Origin: Betaproteobacteria bacterium
GTDB lineage: Bacteria; Pseudomonadota; Gammaproteobacteria; Burkholderiales; SG8-39
DNA: 42,345 nucleotides
Assembly (NCBI GenBank): GCA_947479645.1
Contig: CANKAJ010000028.1
Coordinates: 1-42,345 of the forward strand
Reading direction: 5' to 3'
Each line of letters starts with the position of its first letter. Position 1 is the first letter of the stretch. The notes below the pieces were generated by a model. The model searched no databases and was not told the origin of the DNA. It saw nothing but the letters and a program-made list of their open reading frames with translations. Both the position numbers and the translations under genes were made by a program. Below, in pieces: positions 33,571-41,963 of the stretch.

Positions 33571-33756
33571 ATTAAGAACACATTTCAAAATGACTTGTCA
33601 TTCCGAAGCCATCCCCCAAGGGGACTTCCTTTGGGGCGAAGGCTGAGGAATCTGCTTATGTTTTGCTTAAACAGCAGATTCCTCGCGAAATTTATGCCCG
33701 TAGGGGTACTCGGAATGACAAAGCGTGATTGTCTTCATTTTGAAAGCGGACTTTAA
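33571..33756 (+). mobile_element. MITE-like palindromic element, copy 1
   Basis: A 186-bp element about 96 percent identical to the copy at 41964-42148 and in the same orientation. It has nested perfect inverted repeats: TTTCAAAATGA (33583-33593) with TCATTTTGAAA (33735-33745), TGTCATTCCGA (33596-33606) with TCGGAATGACA (33710-33720), and GAGGAATCTGCT (33645-33656) with AGCAGATTCCTC (33673-33684). Outer ends read ATTAAGAAC and GACTTTAA. It carries no gene. It fills the gap between two convergent genes and ends 2 bp from the ettA stop codon. The CATTCCGA / GGAATCTGCT core recalls short repeats found in many bacterial genomes (from memory). Confidence 0.85.
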
Positions 33757-33757
33757 A

Positions 33758-35422
33758 TTACTTCAGCGGCTTGTAGCGCAGCCGCTTGGGCTTGGCGCCC
33801 TCTTCGCCCAGCCGCTTCTTTTTATCGGCTTCATATTCCTGGTAATTGCCGTTGAAGAAGCTGACCTTGGAATCGCCTTCGAAGGCGAGGATGTGTGTGG
33901 CGATACGGTCGAGAAACCAGCGATCATGCGAGATCACCAGCACGCAGCCGGGGAATTCGAGCAAGGCGTCTTCCAGCGCGCGCAGCGTCTCCACATCGAG
34001 GTCATTTGACGGTTCGTCCAGCAGCAGCACATTGCCGCCTTCGAGCAGGGTCTTGGCCATGTGCAGGCGACCGCGTTCACCGCCCGAGAGATTGCCGACC
34101 TTCTTCTGCTGATCGCCACCCTTGAAATTGAAGCGCCCGAGATAGGCGCGTGAGGGCATTTCGAATTTGCCCACGTTAAGGATGTCGGCACCGCCCGCCA
34201 CAAAGTCAAACACCGTCTTGTCGGCCTCCAGGTCGTCGCGCGACTGGTCGACATAGGCGAGCTTCACCGTCGAGCCGATGTCCACTTCACCGGCATCGGG
34301 CTTCTCGCGCCCGGCGATCATGCGGAACAGCGTGGACTTGCCCGCGCCGTTGGGCCCGATGATGCCGACGATGGCGCCAGCAGGAACCGAGAACGACAAA
34401 TCGTCGATCAGCAGACGCTCACCATAGGCCTTGCGCACATTATTGAATTCGATGACCTTGTCACCGAGGCGTTCGGCCACCGGAATGAAGATTTCGGAAG
34501 TCTCGTTGCGCTTCTGATATTCATAGGAAGACAGCTCCTCGAAGCGGGCCAGACGGGCCTTGCTCTTGGCCTGGCGCGCCTTGGGGCTCTGGCGCACCCA
34601 CTCCAGTTCCTTCTGCATGGTCTTGATGCGCGCCTGTTCCTGCTTGGACTCGATCGACAGACGCTTTTCTTTCTGTTCCAGCCACGACGAATAGTTGCCT
34701 TCCCACGGAATGCCATAGCCACGATCCAGTTCCAGGATCCACTGTGCAGCGTTGTCGAGGAAGTAACGATCGTGGGTCACCGCCACTACCGTACCGGGAA
34801 AACGCTGCAGGTACTGCTCCAGCCACTCGACGCTCTCGGCGTCGAGGTGGTTGGTCGGCTCATCGAGCAGCAGCAGATCGGGCTTGGACAACAACAGGCG
34901 GCACAGCGCCACGCGGCGCTTCTCGCCCCCCGAGAGCGGCGCGATCTTGGCCTCCCACGGTGGCAGGCGCAGGGCGTCGGCGGCAATCTCCAGCAGATGA
35001 TCGACGTTGTCGCCGGCCGCGCTGTTGATCTTGGCTTCAAGCTCGGCCTGTTCCGTGGCGAGCTTGTCGAAATCGGCATCCGGCTCGGCGTAGGCCGCAT
35101 AGACTTCGTCGAGGCGCTTCTTTGCCGCGAACACATCGCCCATGCCTTCTTCCACCGATTCACGCACAGTCTTTTCCGGATCAAGCTGAGGCTCCTGCCG
35201 GAGATAGCCGACACGGATGTTGGGCATGCGCACCACTTCGCCTTCGAAGTTGGTGTCGTCACCCGACATGATGTTCAGCAGGCTGGATTTTCCCGACCCG
35301 TTCAGGCCGAGCACGCCGATCTTGGCGCCCGGAAAAAAGTTGAGCGAGATGTTCTTGAGGATGGTGCGCTTGGGCGGCACGATCTTGCCGACGCGCCGCA
35401 TGGTATAGACGTATTGAGCCAT
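33758..35422 (-). CDS. ettA: Energy-dependent translational throttle protein EttA
   Basis: ABC-F ATPase that binds the ribosomal E site and gates the start of elongation according to the ATP/ADP ratio. The 554 residues match EttA (about 555). Two nucleotide-binding domains are complete: Walker A GLNGSGKS (39-46) and GPNGAGKS, signatures LSGGEKRR and LSGGERGR, and Walker B LLLLDEPTNHLD and VLLLDEPSNDLD. The opening MAQYVYTMRRVGKIVPPKRT and the EttA-specific arm and linker (KQEQARIKTMQKELEWVRQSP) distinguish it from Uup and antibiotic-resistance ABC-F proteins. The gene is flanked downstream by a MITE-like element starting 2 bp from its stop. Confidence 0.97.
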   Translation of the reverse strand: MAQYVYTMRRVGKIVPPKRTILKNISLNFFPGAKIGVLGLNGSGKSSLLNIMSGDDTNFEGEVVRMPNIRVGYLRQEPQLDPEKTVRESVEEGMGDVFAAKKRLDEVYAAYAEPDADFDKLATEQAELEAKINSAAGDNVDHLLEIAADALRLPPWEAKIAPLSGGEKRRVALCRLLLSKPDLLLLDEPTNHLDAESVEWLEQYLQRFPGTVVAVTHDRYFLDNAAQWILELDRGYGIPWEGNYSSWLEQKEKRLSIESKQEQARIKTMQKELEWVRQSPKARQAKSKARLARFEELSSYEYQKRNETSEIFIPVAERLGDKVIEFNNVRKAYGERLLIDDLSFSVPAGAIVGIIGPNGAGKSTLFRMIAGREKPDAGEVDIGSTVKLAYVDQSRDDLEADKTVFDFVAGGADILNVGKFEMPSRAYLGRFNFKGGDQQKKVGNLSGGERGRLHMAKTLLEGGNVLLLDEPSNDLDVETLRALEDALLEFPGCVLVISHDRWFLDRIATHILAFEGDSKVSFFNGNYQEYEADKKKRLGEEGAKPKRLRYKPLK

Positions 35423-35582
35423 TCTGGTATGCAGTCCGTAAAATGCGAAATGGAAATCAGTATGTAACCTGATCTTTTGAGATAGTCTCTATTATCCCCT
35501 ACATGCTGCCTGCATGCTGCTTGCCGGTGCAGCGGCTCCATGCTGAAATAATGCCAATCAAACGCTTTTCTGACTGGACTCA

Positions 35583-36347
35583 ATGATGATTCACCTCCCT
35601 CCCACACTTTCACGCCTGGTCCTGCTGGCCGCAACCGCCGTTGCCACCAGCCCCCTGCATGCCCTGACCTTTCTCACCGAGGAAAATCCGCCCTTCAGCT
35701 TTGCCCTCAAGGGCAAGCCCGCTGCCGGCGCGTCCACGGAAATCGTGAACGAAATGGCAAAACGTGCCGGCGTATCCGCCGACATCAAGGTCATGGAATG
35801 GGACGAGGCCTATTCCCGCGCCCAGGCCGACAAGGACACCTGCCTGTACTCAACCGCCCGGCTGGAAAACCGCGAGAACCAGTTCCAGTGGGTGGGCGAA
35901 CTGGTCGTCAATAAATGGGCGTTATTCGGACGCAGCGACTTCGCGCGACCGGTCAAGTCACTCAACGAACTCAAGCCGCTGAAAATCGGCGGGGTCGCAC
36001 TGGATGCCAAGGTCGAGTTCCTGAAAAGCCGCGCCATCACCAACTTCCGCGAAGTGGTGCGCGACGAACAGAACCCACCCCGCCTGTTCCTCAAGCCGAC
36101 CGACCCGAACTACATCGACCTGTGGGTCACCGGCTATTACTCAGGCAACGAAATCGCGCAAAAGGCCAAGGCCGGCCCAGTCAAGATGGTGTACATGTTC
36201 CGCGAAACACCGCTGTGGCTCGCCTGCAGCCCGCGCACCGACAAGGCCAGCATCAGGAAACTGACTGACGCGCTTGCCGCCATGGACAAGGACGGCAGCC
36301 GCAAGCGCATCCTCGACACGATTGAAAGCCGCGTCGTCTCGCGCTGA
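35583..36347 (+). CDS. Periplasmic solute-binding protein (SBP family 3-like)
   Basis: A 254-residue exported protein with a signal peptide (MMIHLPPTLSRLVLLAATAV, then ATSPLHA before Leu). The fold is that of amino-acid-type periplasmic binding proteins: LTFLTEENPPFSFAL opens lobe 1, GASTEIVNEMAKRAGVSADI and MEWDEAYSRAQADKDTCLYS follow, and SLNELKPLKIGGV begins lobe 2. No ABC permease or ATPase gene is adjacent, so it may feed a distant transporter or act as a sensor ligand-binder. It is divergent from ettA across 160 bp and convergent with the Bcr/CflA gene. Confidence 0.85.
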   Translation: MMIHLPPTLSRLVLLAATAVATSPLHALTFLTEENPPFSFALKGKPAAGASTEIVNEMAKRAGVSADIKVMEWDEAYSRAQADKDTCLYSTARLENRENQFQWVGELVVNKWALFGRSDFARPVKSLNELKPLKIGGVALDAKVEFLKSRAITNFREVVRDEQNPPRLFLKPTDPNYIDLWVTGYYSGNEIAQKAKAGPVKMVYMFRETPLWLACSPRTDKASIRKLTDALAAMDKDGSRKRILDTIESRVVSR

Positions 36348-36385
36348 GCCATCGGCATCGGGACGGGCGATTCCATCGAATCACA

Positions 36386-36402
36386 CTGGCTTGCGCAGCC
36401 AG
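36386..36402. terminator. Weak hairpin between convergent genes
   Basis: CTGGCT-TGCGC-AGCCAG is a perfect 6-bp stem in the 109-bp gap between the solute-binding protein gene and the convergent transporter gene. There is no T-tract directly after it. The gap holds nothing else that I can see. Confidence 0.35.
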
Positions 36403-36456
36403 CATTGGAATAACAATATTTTTGAATCCGACCGCAACCGAGGCCGGGTCCAGGGA

Positions 36457-37674
36457 TCAGCGCGTCGCGCTCAGCGCCTTCGCCCCATAGGCAAACGCAA
36501 ACTGACCGGCCACTGCCGACACCAGCAGCACCGTGGCCATCGGCAGCGCGGAGGCGCTGTGCCAGGAGCCGACAATGAGTGAGCACAGCGCGCCAAAGGC
36601 CATCTGCATGGCGCCGTAGAGTCCGGCCGCCGCGCCAATGGCTTGCGGGTCAGCGCCCACCGCGCTGGCTGCGGCATTCGGCGTCGCCAGCCCCGAACCC
36701 ACGGACAACAGCATCATCGTTCCCACCACCGTGGCGACACTCAACATTCCGGAACGATCAACCAGCAGCAGCAGCAAGGCGCCGATCAACTGCACATGAT
36801 TGCCGGTGCGCGCCAGATCGCGTGCGCCAAAACGCCGCACCAGCCGGCTGGCGAGGAAAGTCCCGGTGCCAATGCCGCAGGCGACATACAGGGAATACAG
36901 GCCCACATCCTCGACGGACCGATGCAGCACGTCCATGAACAGAAAGGGCGATGACGAGAAATAGGCATACAGACTGGTCGAGGTGCAGCAGCCGCCCAGC
37001 GCGTAGCCGCGGAAGACCCGCATGCCGAGCAGCCTGCGATAGCTGCGCAGCATCGGCATGATGCCGGGCAGGGGTGTGCGCTGGTGATGTGTCTCCGGCA
37101 GAATCAGCACTGACAACAGCAGCACCACCGTGCCAACGCAGGTCAGCACCGCGAAGGTGCCACGCCATCCCACCCAGGCCGTCACATAGCCTCCCACGCC
37201 GGGCGCGAGGGCGGGCGCAATCACCATGGCCGTCATGAGCACGGCCAGCGTGCGCGCGGCTTCCAGCGTCGAGGTGCCATCGCGCACCATGGCCCGGCCC
37301 AGCACCAGCCCGCTGCAGGCACCGAGTGACTGGAACACCCGCTCGACAATCAGTTCGCCGGCGCTGTCGGCAAACGCCGCCAGCAGCGTGGAGATCACGT
37401 ACAGACAGAGGCCGCCCAGCAACAGCGGGCGACGCCCGAAGCGGTCTGACAACGGCCCATAAATCAGCTGCCCGGCGGCCAGACCAACGAGATAGAGCGT
37501 CACTGTCAACTGGATCATGCCCGGCGAAGCGTTCAGGTCCGCCGCCGTCGCCGGCAGCGCCGGAATGAACATGTGCAAGGCCATGGTGCCCAGCATCGCA
37601 ATGGTGACCAGCAGGGCCAGACTGGGCCTGCGCGCGGCCGCCCCCGGCAACAACGGCTCGAACAGTATCTTCAA
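36457..37674 (-). CDS. Bcr/CflA family drug-resistance MFS transporter
   Basis: A 405-residue, 12-span proton-coupled exporter. The N-terminal half shows the DHA1 Bcr/CflA signature arrangement: MALHMFIPALPATAADLNAS, then LVGLAAGQLIYGPLSDRFGR (loop 2-3 motif A) and FQSLGACSGLVLGRAMVRD (motif with the conserved Arg of TM4), followed by MVIAPALAPGVGGYVTAW (motif C of exporters). Homologues export bicyclomycin, chloramphenicol/florfenicol or cysteine; which applies here is unknown. It appears to be a single-gene transcript, with the Qor gene 103 bp upstream on the same strand. Confidence 0.92.
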   Translation of the reverse strand: MKILFEPLLPGAAARRPSLALLVTIAMLGTMALHMFIPALPATAADLNASPGMIQLTVTLYLVGLAAGQLIYGPLSDRFGRRPLLLGGLCLYVISTLLAAFADSAGELIVERVFQSLGACSGLVLGRAMVRDGTSTLEAARTLAVLMTAMVIAPALAPGVGGYVTAWVGWRGTFAVLTCVGTVVLLLSVLILPETHHQRTPLPGIMPMLRSYRRLLGMRVFRGYALGGCCTSTSLYAYFSSSPFLFMDVLHRSVEDVGLYSLYVACGIGTGTFLASRLVRRFGARDLARTGNHVQLIGALLLLLVDRSGMLSVATVVGTMMLLSVGSGLATPNAAASAVGADPQAIGAAAGLYGAMQMAFGALCSLIVGSWHSASALPMATVLLVSAVAGQFAFAYGAKALSATR

Positions 37675-37777
37675 GAGTCGCCGCGCTCTCGGGGCCCGCC
37701 CAGACTTTTCGTTTGCCTGATTTTCGATTGCGCGCGCTTCGTTTGCTTGCGCGGCGTTCCCTCGCGCCTGGACTGCA

Positions 37778-38746
37778 TCACATCGTCAGCACAGTGGATC
37801 CGGTGGTGCGGCGCGCTTCGATGTCGCTGTGCGCCTGCGCCGCGTCCTTCAGCGCATAGGACTGGTTCACCGTCACCTTGACGGTGCCCGCTTGCAGCAC
37901 CTCGAACCACTCACGCCCCATCTCCTGCAGGCGCCCCAGCCCTTCGGTGAACGCAAACAGCGAGCCGGCGCTCACCGTGAGCGCGTCGCGATTGAGCGCA
38001 AATACATCCAGCGGCGGCACCGGCCCGGAGGCGCGCCCGAACGTGATGAGTTGTCCGGCCGGACGCAGCGCATCCAGCGAGCGCACGAAGGTGTCCTTGC
38101 CCACCGCGTCATACACGGCGTGCACTTTTTTGCCGCCATTCAACGCGATGGCCTGATCGACGAAATCACCGTCGGCATACACCAGCGTGTGCCGGCAGCC
38201 GTATTCGCGCGCCAGCTTGGCCTTCTCGGGTGTCGATACCGCGCCGATCACGGTAGCGCCCAGCGCCGTCGCCCATTGCGACAGGATAAGGCCGATGCCG
38301 CCAGCGGCTGAATGCACCAGCAGCGTATCGCCGGGGGCGACCTTGCGGATCTGCTTCACCAGGTAATGCACGGTCAGTCCCTGCAGCATGCTGGCGCCGA
38401 CCATCTTGTCATCCAGGCCGTCGGGCACCTTTACGAGCTTGTCCGCGCCGATCAGGCGCGCCTCGGCATAGGCGCCGTTGTAGGGTGCGTAGGCGACGCG
38501 GTCGCCCGGCTTCAGGCTGGTGACGCCAGCGCCCACCGACTCCACCACACCGGCCGCACCGCGGCCCAGCACGATGGGCAGATTCAACTTCTGGCGCCCG
38601 CGACGCTGAGCGATATCGACAAAATTGACACCCGCCGCCGTATGGCGCAGACGTACTTCGCCGGGGCCGGGCTGGCCGATGTCGATTGGTTCGTACTGCA
38701 TGACTTCAGGGCCGCCGAAGCGGTGAATGCGGATGGCGTAGGTCAC
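37778..38746 (-). CDS. NADPH:quinone oxidoreductase (Qor-type MDR)
   Basis: A 322-residue zinc-independent quinone reductase, the usual length for Qor. GTG 38746 is chosen because the conserved family start (TYAIRIHRFGGPEVMQYEPI) follows directly. An upstream ATG would add 18 non-conserved residues. The N-domain has RHTAAGVNFVDIAQRRGR and VLGRGAAGVVESVGAGV, and the cofactor site is LLVHSAAGGIGLILSQWA. VYDAVGKDTFVRSLDALRP is typical. The reaction is NADPH-dependent one- or two-electron reduction of quinones or enones in the cytoplasm. Its role is probably detoxification; nothing in the context is more specific. Confidence 0.92.
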   Translation of the reverse strand: MTYAIRIHRFGGPEVMQYEPIDIGQPGPGEVRLRHTAAGVNFVDIAQRRGRQKLNLPIVLGRGAAGVVESVGAGVTSLKPGDRVAYAPYNGAYAEARLIGADKLVKVPDGLDDKMVGASMLQGLTVHYLVKQIRKVAPGDTLLVHSAAGGIGLILSQWATALGATVIGAVSTPEKAKLAREYGCRHTLVYADGDFVDQAIALNGGKKVHAVYDAVGKDTFVRSLDALRPAGQLITFGRASGPVPPLDVFALNRDALTVSAGSLFAFTEGLGRLQEMGREWFEVLQAGTVKVTVNQSYALKDAAQAHSDIEARRTTGSTVLTM

Positions 38747-38778
38747 GGAATTTTTCGCTCTGTGTATGTGCTGGGTGG

Positions 38779-38798
38779 GCCTGACGCAGGCGTCAGGC
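38779..38798. repeat. Perfect 8-bp hairpin upstream of the qor-type gene
   Basis: GCCTGACG-CAGG-CGTCAGGC is a perfect inverted repeat with a 4-base loop, 32 bp before the GTG start of the quinone oxidoreductase gene. It could be an operator or a leader hairpin. It lacks a T-tract in either direction. Confidence 0.5.
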
Positions 38799-38822
38799 AT
38801 GCAAAGGTATGGCAGCGCTGAT

Positions 38823-38838
38823 ATTAGAACTCATTTCA
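38823..38838 (+). repeat. Remnant of the MITE left end
   Basis: ATTAGAACTCATTTCA matches the left tip of the MITE copy at 41964 (ATTAAGAACTCATTTCA) apart from one missing A, and includes a 13-base exact run. The match stops abruptly afterwards. It lies in the 166-bp gap between the qor-type gene and the truncated GGDEF gene, suggesting an excised or eroded third copy. Confidence 0.4.
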
Positions 38839-38912
38839 TCAATATCCGCATTGGGCCACTGATGAAACGCGCTGCCGGCAACCACGCCAAGCACAATCAG
38901 GCACCTCACGAC

Positions 38913-39164
38913 ATGACCATTGATATCCGCGCCATGCAGATCGTCCTCGCAGCCAGTTGCCTGCTGATGGCGCTCATGCTGTGGCGTCCGTCAGTTGCCG
39001 TGAGTCCGCGCATCCGCAGGTTGATGATCGGCATCTATGTCGCCTCGGCCACCGGCATCCTGCTCATGCACAAGGAGCGCGCCGATGAACTGACCCACCG
39101 CCTCGCCGCCATCGATCCGCTCACCGGCGCCTACAACCGGCGCACTTTCATAGAACCAAAATAA
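38913..39164 (+). pseudogene. Truncated GGDEF-domain membrane protein gene
   Basis: An 83-residue product with two hydrophobic spans (MQIVLAASCLLMALMLWRPS and LMIGIYVASATGILLMHKER). The start of a GGDEF domain follows (LAAIDPLTGAYNRRTFIEPK) and ends at a stop where about 150 more residues are expected. The DPLTGAYNRRTF motif is the canonical opening of a diguanylate cyclase domain, so this is the 5-prime stump of a cyclase gene. The following 71 bp are very AT-rich with many stops and contain no GGDEF continuation. An alternative in-frame ATG at 38862 would add 17 residues. The rest was probably lost by deletion or replacement. Confidence 0.65.
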
Positions 39165-39235
39165 TTTATGATTACAATTTACTCGCAATAATTAATGAAC
39201 CGTAATAATTTCCACCAATTCGATATTAATTAAAT

Positions 39236-41437
39236 TCACGTCTTCTTCAGGCTGATGCCGTGCTGCGCCAGCGGCAACGAGCGGATGCGCTTGCCGGTGG
39301 CGGCGAAGATGGCATTGCCCAGCGCCGGCGCAATGGGCGCGTTGGCCGGTTCGCCCACGCCGCCCCAGAAACCGCCGGTGGGCGCCAGCACCACCTCCAC
39401 CTTCGGCATCTCGGCCAGACGAAGCAAACGGTAGTCGTGAAAATTCGACTGCTCGATGCGGCCGTCCTTCACGGTGTTGTCGCCCCACAGGATGGCCGAC
39501 AGCGCCCACACCACGCTGCCCTGCAACTGCGCGATGGTGTTGTCCGGATTGACCACGTAGCCGCAATCGATGCCGACGACGATGCGATGGATGGTCAATT
39601 CGCTCTTCGCGTTGACCGACACTTCGGCCACCGCCGCGATGTAGCTGCCATAGGCATCGGTCTCGGCAATGCCGCGATGCACGCCGCGCGGCAGCGCCCT
39701 GCCCCAGCCGGCGGCCTTGGCCACCGCCTCCAGCACGCCCAGGTCGCGCGGCTTGTTCACCAGCAGCGTGCGCCGGTATTCATACGGGTCCTTGCCGGCC
39801 GCATGCGCCATCTCGTCCATGAAGCACTCGCGCACGAACGGGTTCTGCGAGTGGCCGACGGTGCGCCAGAAGCCCACCGGCACATGGCCGTCGCGGCGCG
39901 CGTAGTCCACCTTCACATTGGGCACCGCATACGGCTGGTCGGCAAACGCCACCACCGCCTGATTGTCGATGCCGTCCTTCAGTACCGCGCCGAACAGCGT
40001 GCCGGTGATGGAGGGCGCGGCGATGCGCGCGCTCCACGCCACCGGATTGCCCGCGGCATCCAGGCCCGCCTTCAGGCGCACCAGACTGGCCGGGCGATAG
40101 AAGTCATGCTGCGTGTCTTCCTCGCGGCTCCACAGCAGCTTCACCGGCGTGCCCGGCATGTGCCTGGCGAGCGTCACGCCCTGTTCCACAAAATCCTGCG
40201 AACCGCCGCGACGACCGAAGCCGCCGCCCGCCTGCACGCGATGCAGTTCCACGTTTTCCGGAGACAGCCCGGCGGTAGCAGCCGCCGCCATCAGTGATGA
40301 CTCCGCGTTCTGCGTCGAGGTCCACACATCCAGCCGGCCATCCTTCAGGAGCGCCGTGCATCCCATCGGCTCCATGGTGGCGTGGGCGAGATAGGGCGTG
40401 AAGTATTCGGCTTCCAGCACCTTGGCGGCGGAGGCCAGCGCCTTGTCCACGTCACCGACTCGACGCGCCACCGGCAACTCATTCTGAGCCTGGCCCGAGC
40501 GGAACATCTCCATGATGCTGGCACTGGACACATGGCCATTGGCGCCGACATCCCAGTCGATCGCCACGTCCTTCAGCGCCTCCTTGGCGCGCCACCAGTT
40601 GTCGGCAATGACGGCAACGAATTTGTCTTCCTTCACCACCTTGAGGAGGCCGCGCCGGCCAGCGATCTTGCTCTCATCCATGCCGCGCACCTTGCCACCG
40701 AACACCGGGCACTGCGCAATGGCCGCGTACACCATGCCGGGCAATTGCACGTCGATGCCGTAGCGCTGCTTGCCGCGCACCGTGGTCGGAATGTCGCGAC
40801 GGGGCATGGACTTGCCCAGCAGTGACCAGTCCTTCGGGTCTTTCAGCCGCACGTCTTTCGGAATATCGAGTTTCGCCGCTGCGACCGCCACCTTGCCGAA
40901 ACTCAGGCTGCGCCCGCTGGCGGTATGGCTGATGATGCCCTTCATCACCGCGCATTCCTGCGCCGGCACGCCCCATTGCTGCGCCGCCGCCGTAACCAGC
41001 ATCTCGCGCGCCGTGGCGCCGCCGCGGCGCAGGTATTCCTGTGAGGAACGGATGGTCTGGCTGCCGGTGCTGTTCATCGCGCCCCAGGCGCGCTTGCGCT
41101 TCACGTGCTCATTGACCGACACATACTCGATGCGCACCTTGCTCCAGTCGCAGCCCAGTTCCTCGGCCACCAGCATGGGCGCGGAGGTAAAACTGCCCTG
41201 GCCCATCTCGGCGCGGGCATAACGAATCACCACGCTGTCATCAGGGGAAACCAGCACCCACAGATTGACTTCTTCGGCCTTGGCCGCATCCACATTGCCT
41301 TGCGCCAGCACCGGCAGATGGATGCCGATGGCCAGACCACCGCCGATGGCGGTGGTCGTTTTCAGGAACTGGCGGCGCGAGGCCGAGTGGGTTGAAGACA
41401 CGCCTAGCGACATTTTGTGCGAAATATTTTTTGTCAT
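39236..41437 (-). CDS. Molybdopterin-binding subunit of an isoquinoline 1-oxidoreductase-like hydroxylase (IorB-like), Tat-exported
   Basis: A 733-residue large subunit of the two-subunit molybdenum hydroxylases (IorB or periplasmic aldehyde dehydrogenase type). A twin-arginine signal is at 20-26 (SRRQFLK) followed by a hydrophobic stretch, so the folded enzyme is exported. Mo-cofactor blocks include RAEMGQGSFTSAPMLVAEEL, AGGGFGRRGG, PVGFWRTVGHSQNPFVRECF and the C-terminal GGVGEPANAPIAPALGNAI with the catalytic Glu. The gene starts 9 bp after the 2Fe-2S subunit gene and forms an operon with it. A cytochrome c acceptor, frequent in such clusters, is not seen in the window. Confidence 0.93.
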   Translation of the reverse strand: MTKNISHKMSLGVSSTHSASRRQFLKTTTAIGGGLAIGIHLPVLAQGNVDAAKAEEVNLWVLVSPDDSVVIRYARAEMGQGSFTSAPMLVAEELGCDWSKVRIEYVSVNEHVKRKRAWGAMNSTGSQTIRSSQEYLRRGGATAREMLVTAAAQQWGVPAQECAVMKGIISHTASGRSLSFGKVAVAAAKLDIPKDVRLKDPKDWSLLGKSMPRRDIPTTVRGKQRYGIDVQLPGMVYAAIAQCPVFGGKVRGMDESKIAGRRGLLKVVKEDKFVAVIADNWWRAKEALKDVAIDWDVGANGHVSSASIMEMFRSGQAQNELPVARRVGDVDKALASAAKVLEAEYFTPYLAHATMEPMGCTALLKDGRLDVWTSTQNAESSLMAAAATAGLSPENVELHRVQAGGGFGRRGGSQDFVEQGVTLARHMPGTPVKLLWSREEDTQHDFYRPASLVRLKAGLDAAGNPVAWSARIAAPSITGTLFGAVLKDGIDNQAVVAFADQPYAVPNVKVDYARRDGHVPVGFWRTVGHSQNPFVRECFMDEMAHAAGKDPYEYRRTLLVNKPRDLGVLEAVAKAAGWGRALPRGVHRGIAETDAYGSYIAAVAEVSVNAKSELTIHRIVVGIDCGYVVNPDNTIAQLQGSVVWALSAILWGDNTVKDGRIEQSNFHDYRLLRLAEMPKVEVVLAPTGGFWGGVGEPANAPIAPALGNAIFAATGKRIRSLPLAQHGISLKKT

Positions 41438-41446
41438 CGCTGCCCC

Positions 41447-41941
41447 CTAGCCTTTCTTCACTGCAGGCGTTGCGGTCGCTGACTTCGCGCCACGCGCTGC
41501 TGCATGAATGGCCGGACGGATGCGCGCATAGGTGCCGCAGCGGCACAGATTGGTCATGGCCTCGTCGATGTCGCGATCGCTGGGATTGGGCTTCTTTTTC
41601 AGCAGCGCCACTGCTGCCATGATCTGGCCCGACTGGCAGTAGCCGCATTGCGGCACCTGATGGTCGATCCAGGCCTGCTGCACCGGATGCAGCTTGCCGT
41701 TCTGCTCCAGCCCCTCGATGGTGAGCACCCGCTTGCCGGCCACAGCCGATACCGGCACGGAGCAGGCGCGCACCAGCTCGCCATTGACATGCACCGAACA
41801 GGCGCCGCACTGGGCAATGCCGCAGCCGAATTTGGGGCCTTTTTCATCCAGCACATCGCGCAGCACCCACAACAGCGGCATTTCGGCTTCGACATCGGCC
41901 TCGCGCGGCTTGCCGTTGACGGTGAACTTGTAGACGGGCAT
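41447..41941 (-). CDS. 2Fe-2S subunit of the IorAB-like molybdenum hydroxylase
   Basis: A 164-residue small subunit carrying both iron-sulfur clusters of the xanthine oxidase family. The N-terminal plant-ferredoxin-type cluster ligands are C40, C45, C48 and C60 ([16 protein letters not shown]). The second cluster, in the helical domain, uses C99, C102, C133 and C135 ([17 protein letters not shown]). All eight cysteines are present. It has no signal peptide, so it is presumably co-exported with the Tat-tagged large subunit, as in related periplasmic enzymes. The gene begins 22 bp from a MITE-like element that forms its upstream region. Confidence 0.94.
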   Translation of the reverse strand: MPVYKFTVNGKPREADVEAEMPLLWVLRDVLDEKGPKFGCGIAQCGACSVHVNGELVRACSVPVSAVAGKRVLTIEGLEQNGKLHPVQQAWIDHQVPQCGYCQSGQIMAAVALLKKKPNPSDRDIDEAMTNLCRCGTYARIRPAIHAAARGAKSATATPAVKKG

Positions 41942-41963
41942 GGAAACTCCTCTTCACTGCAGT

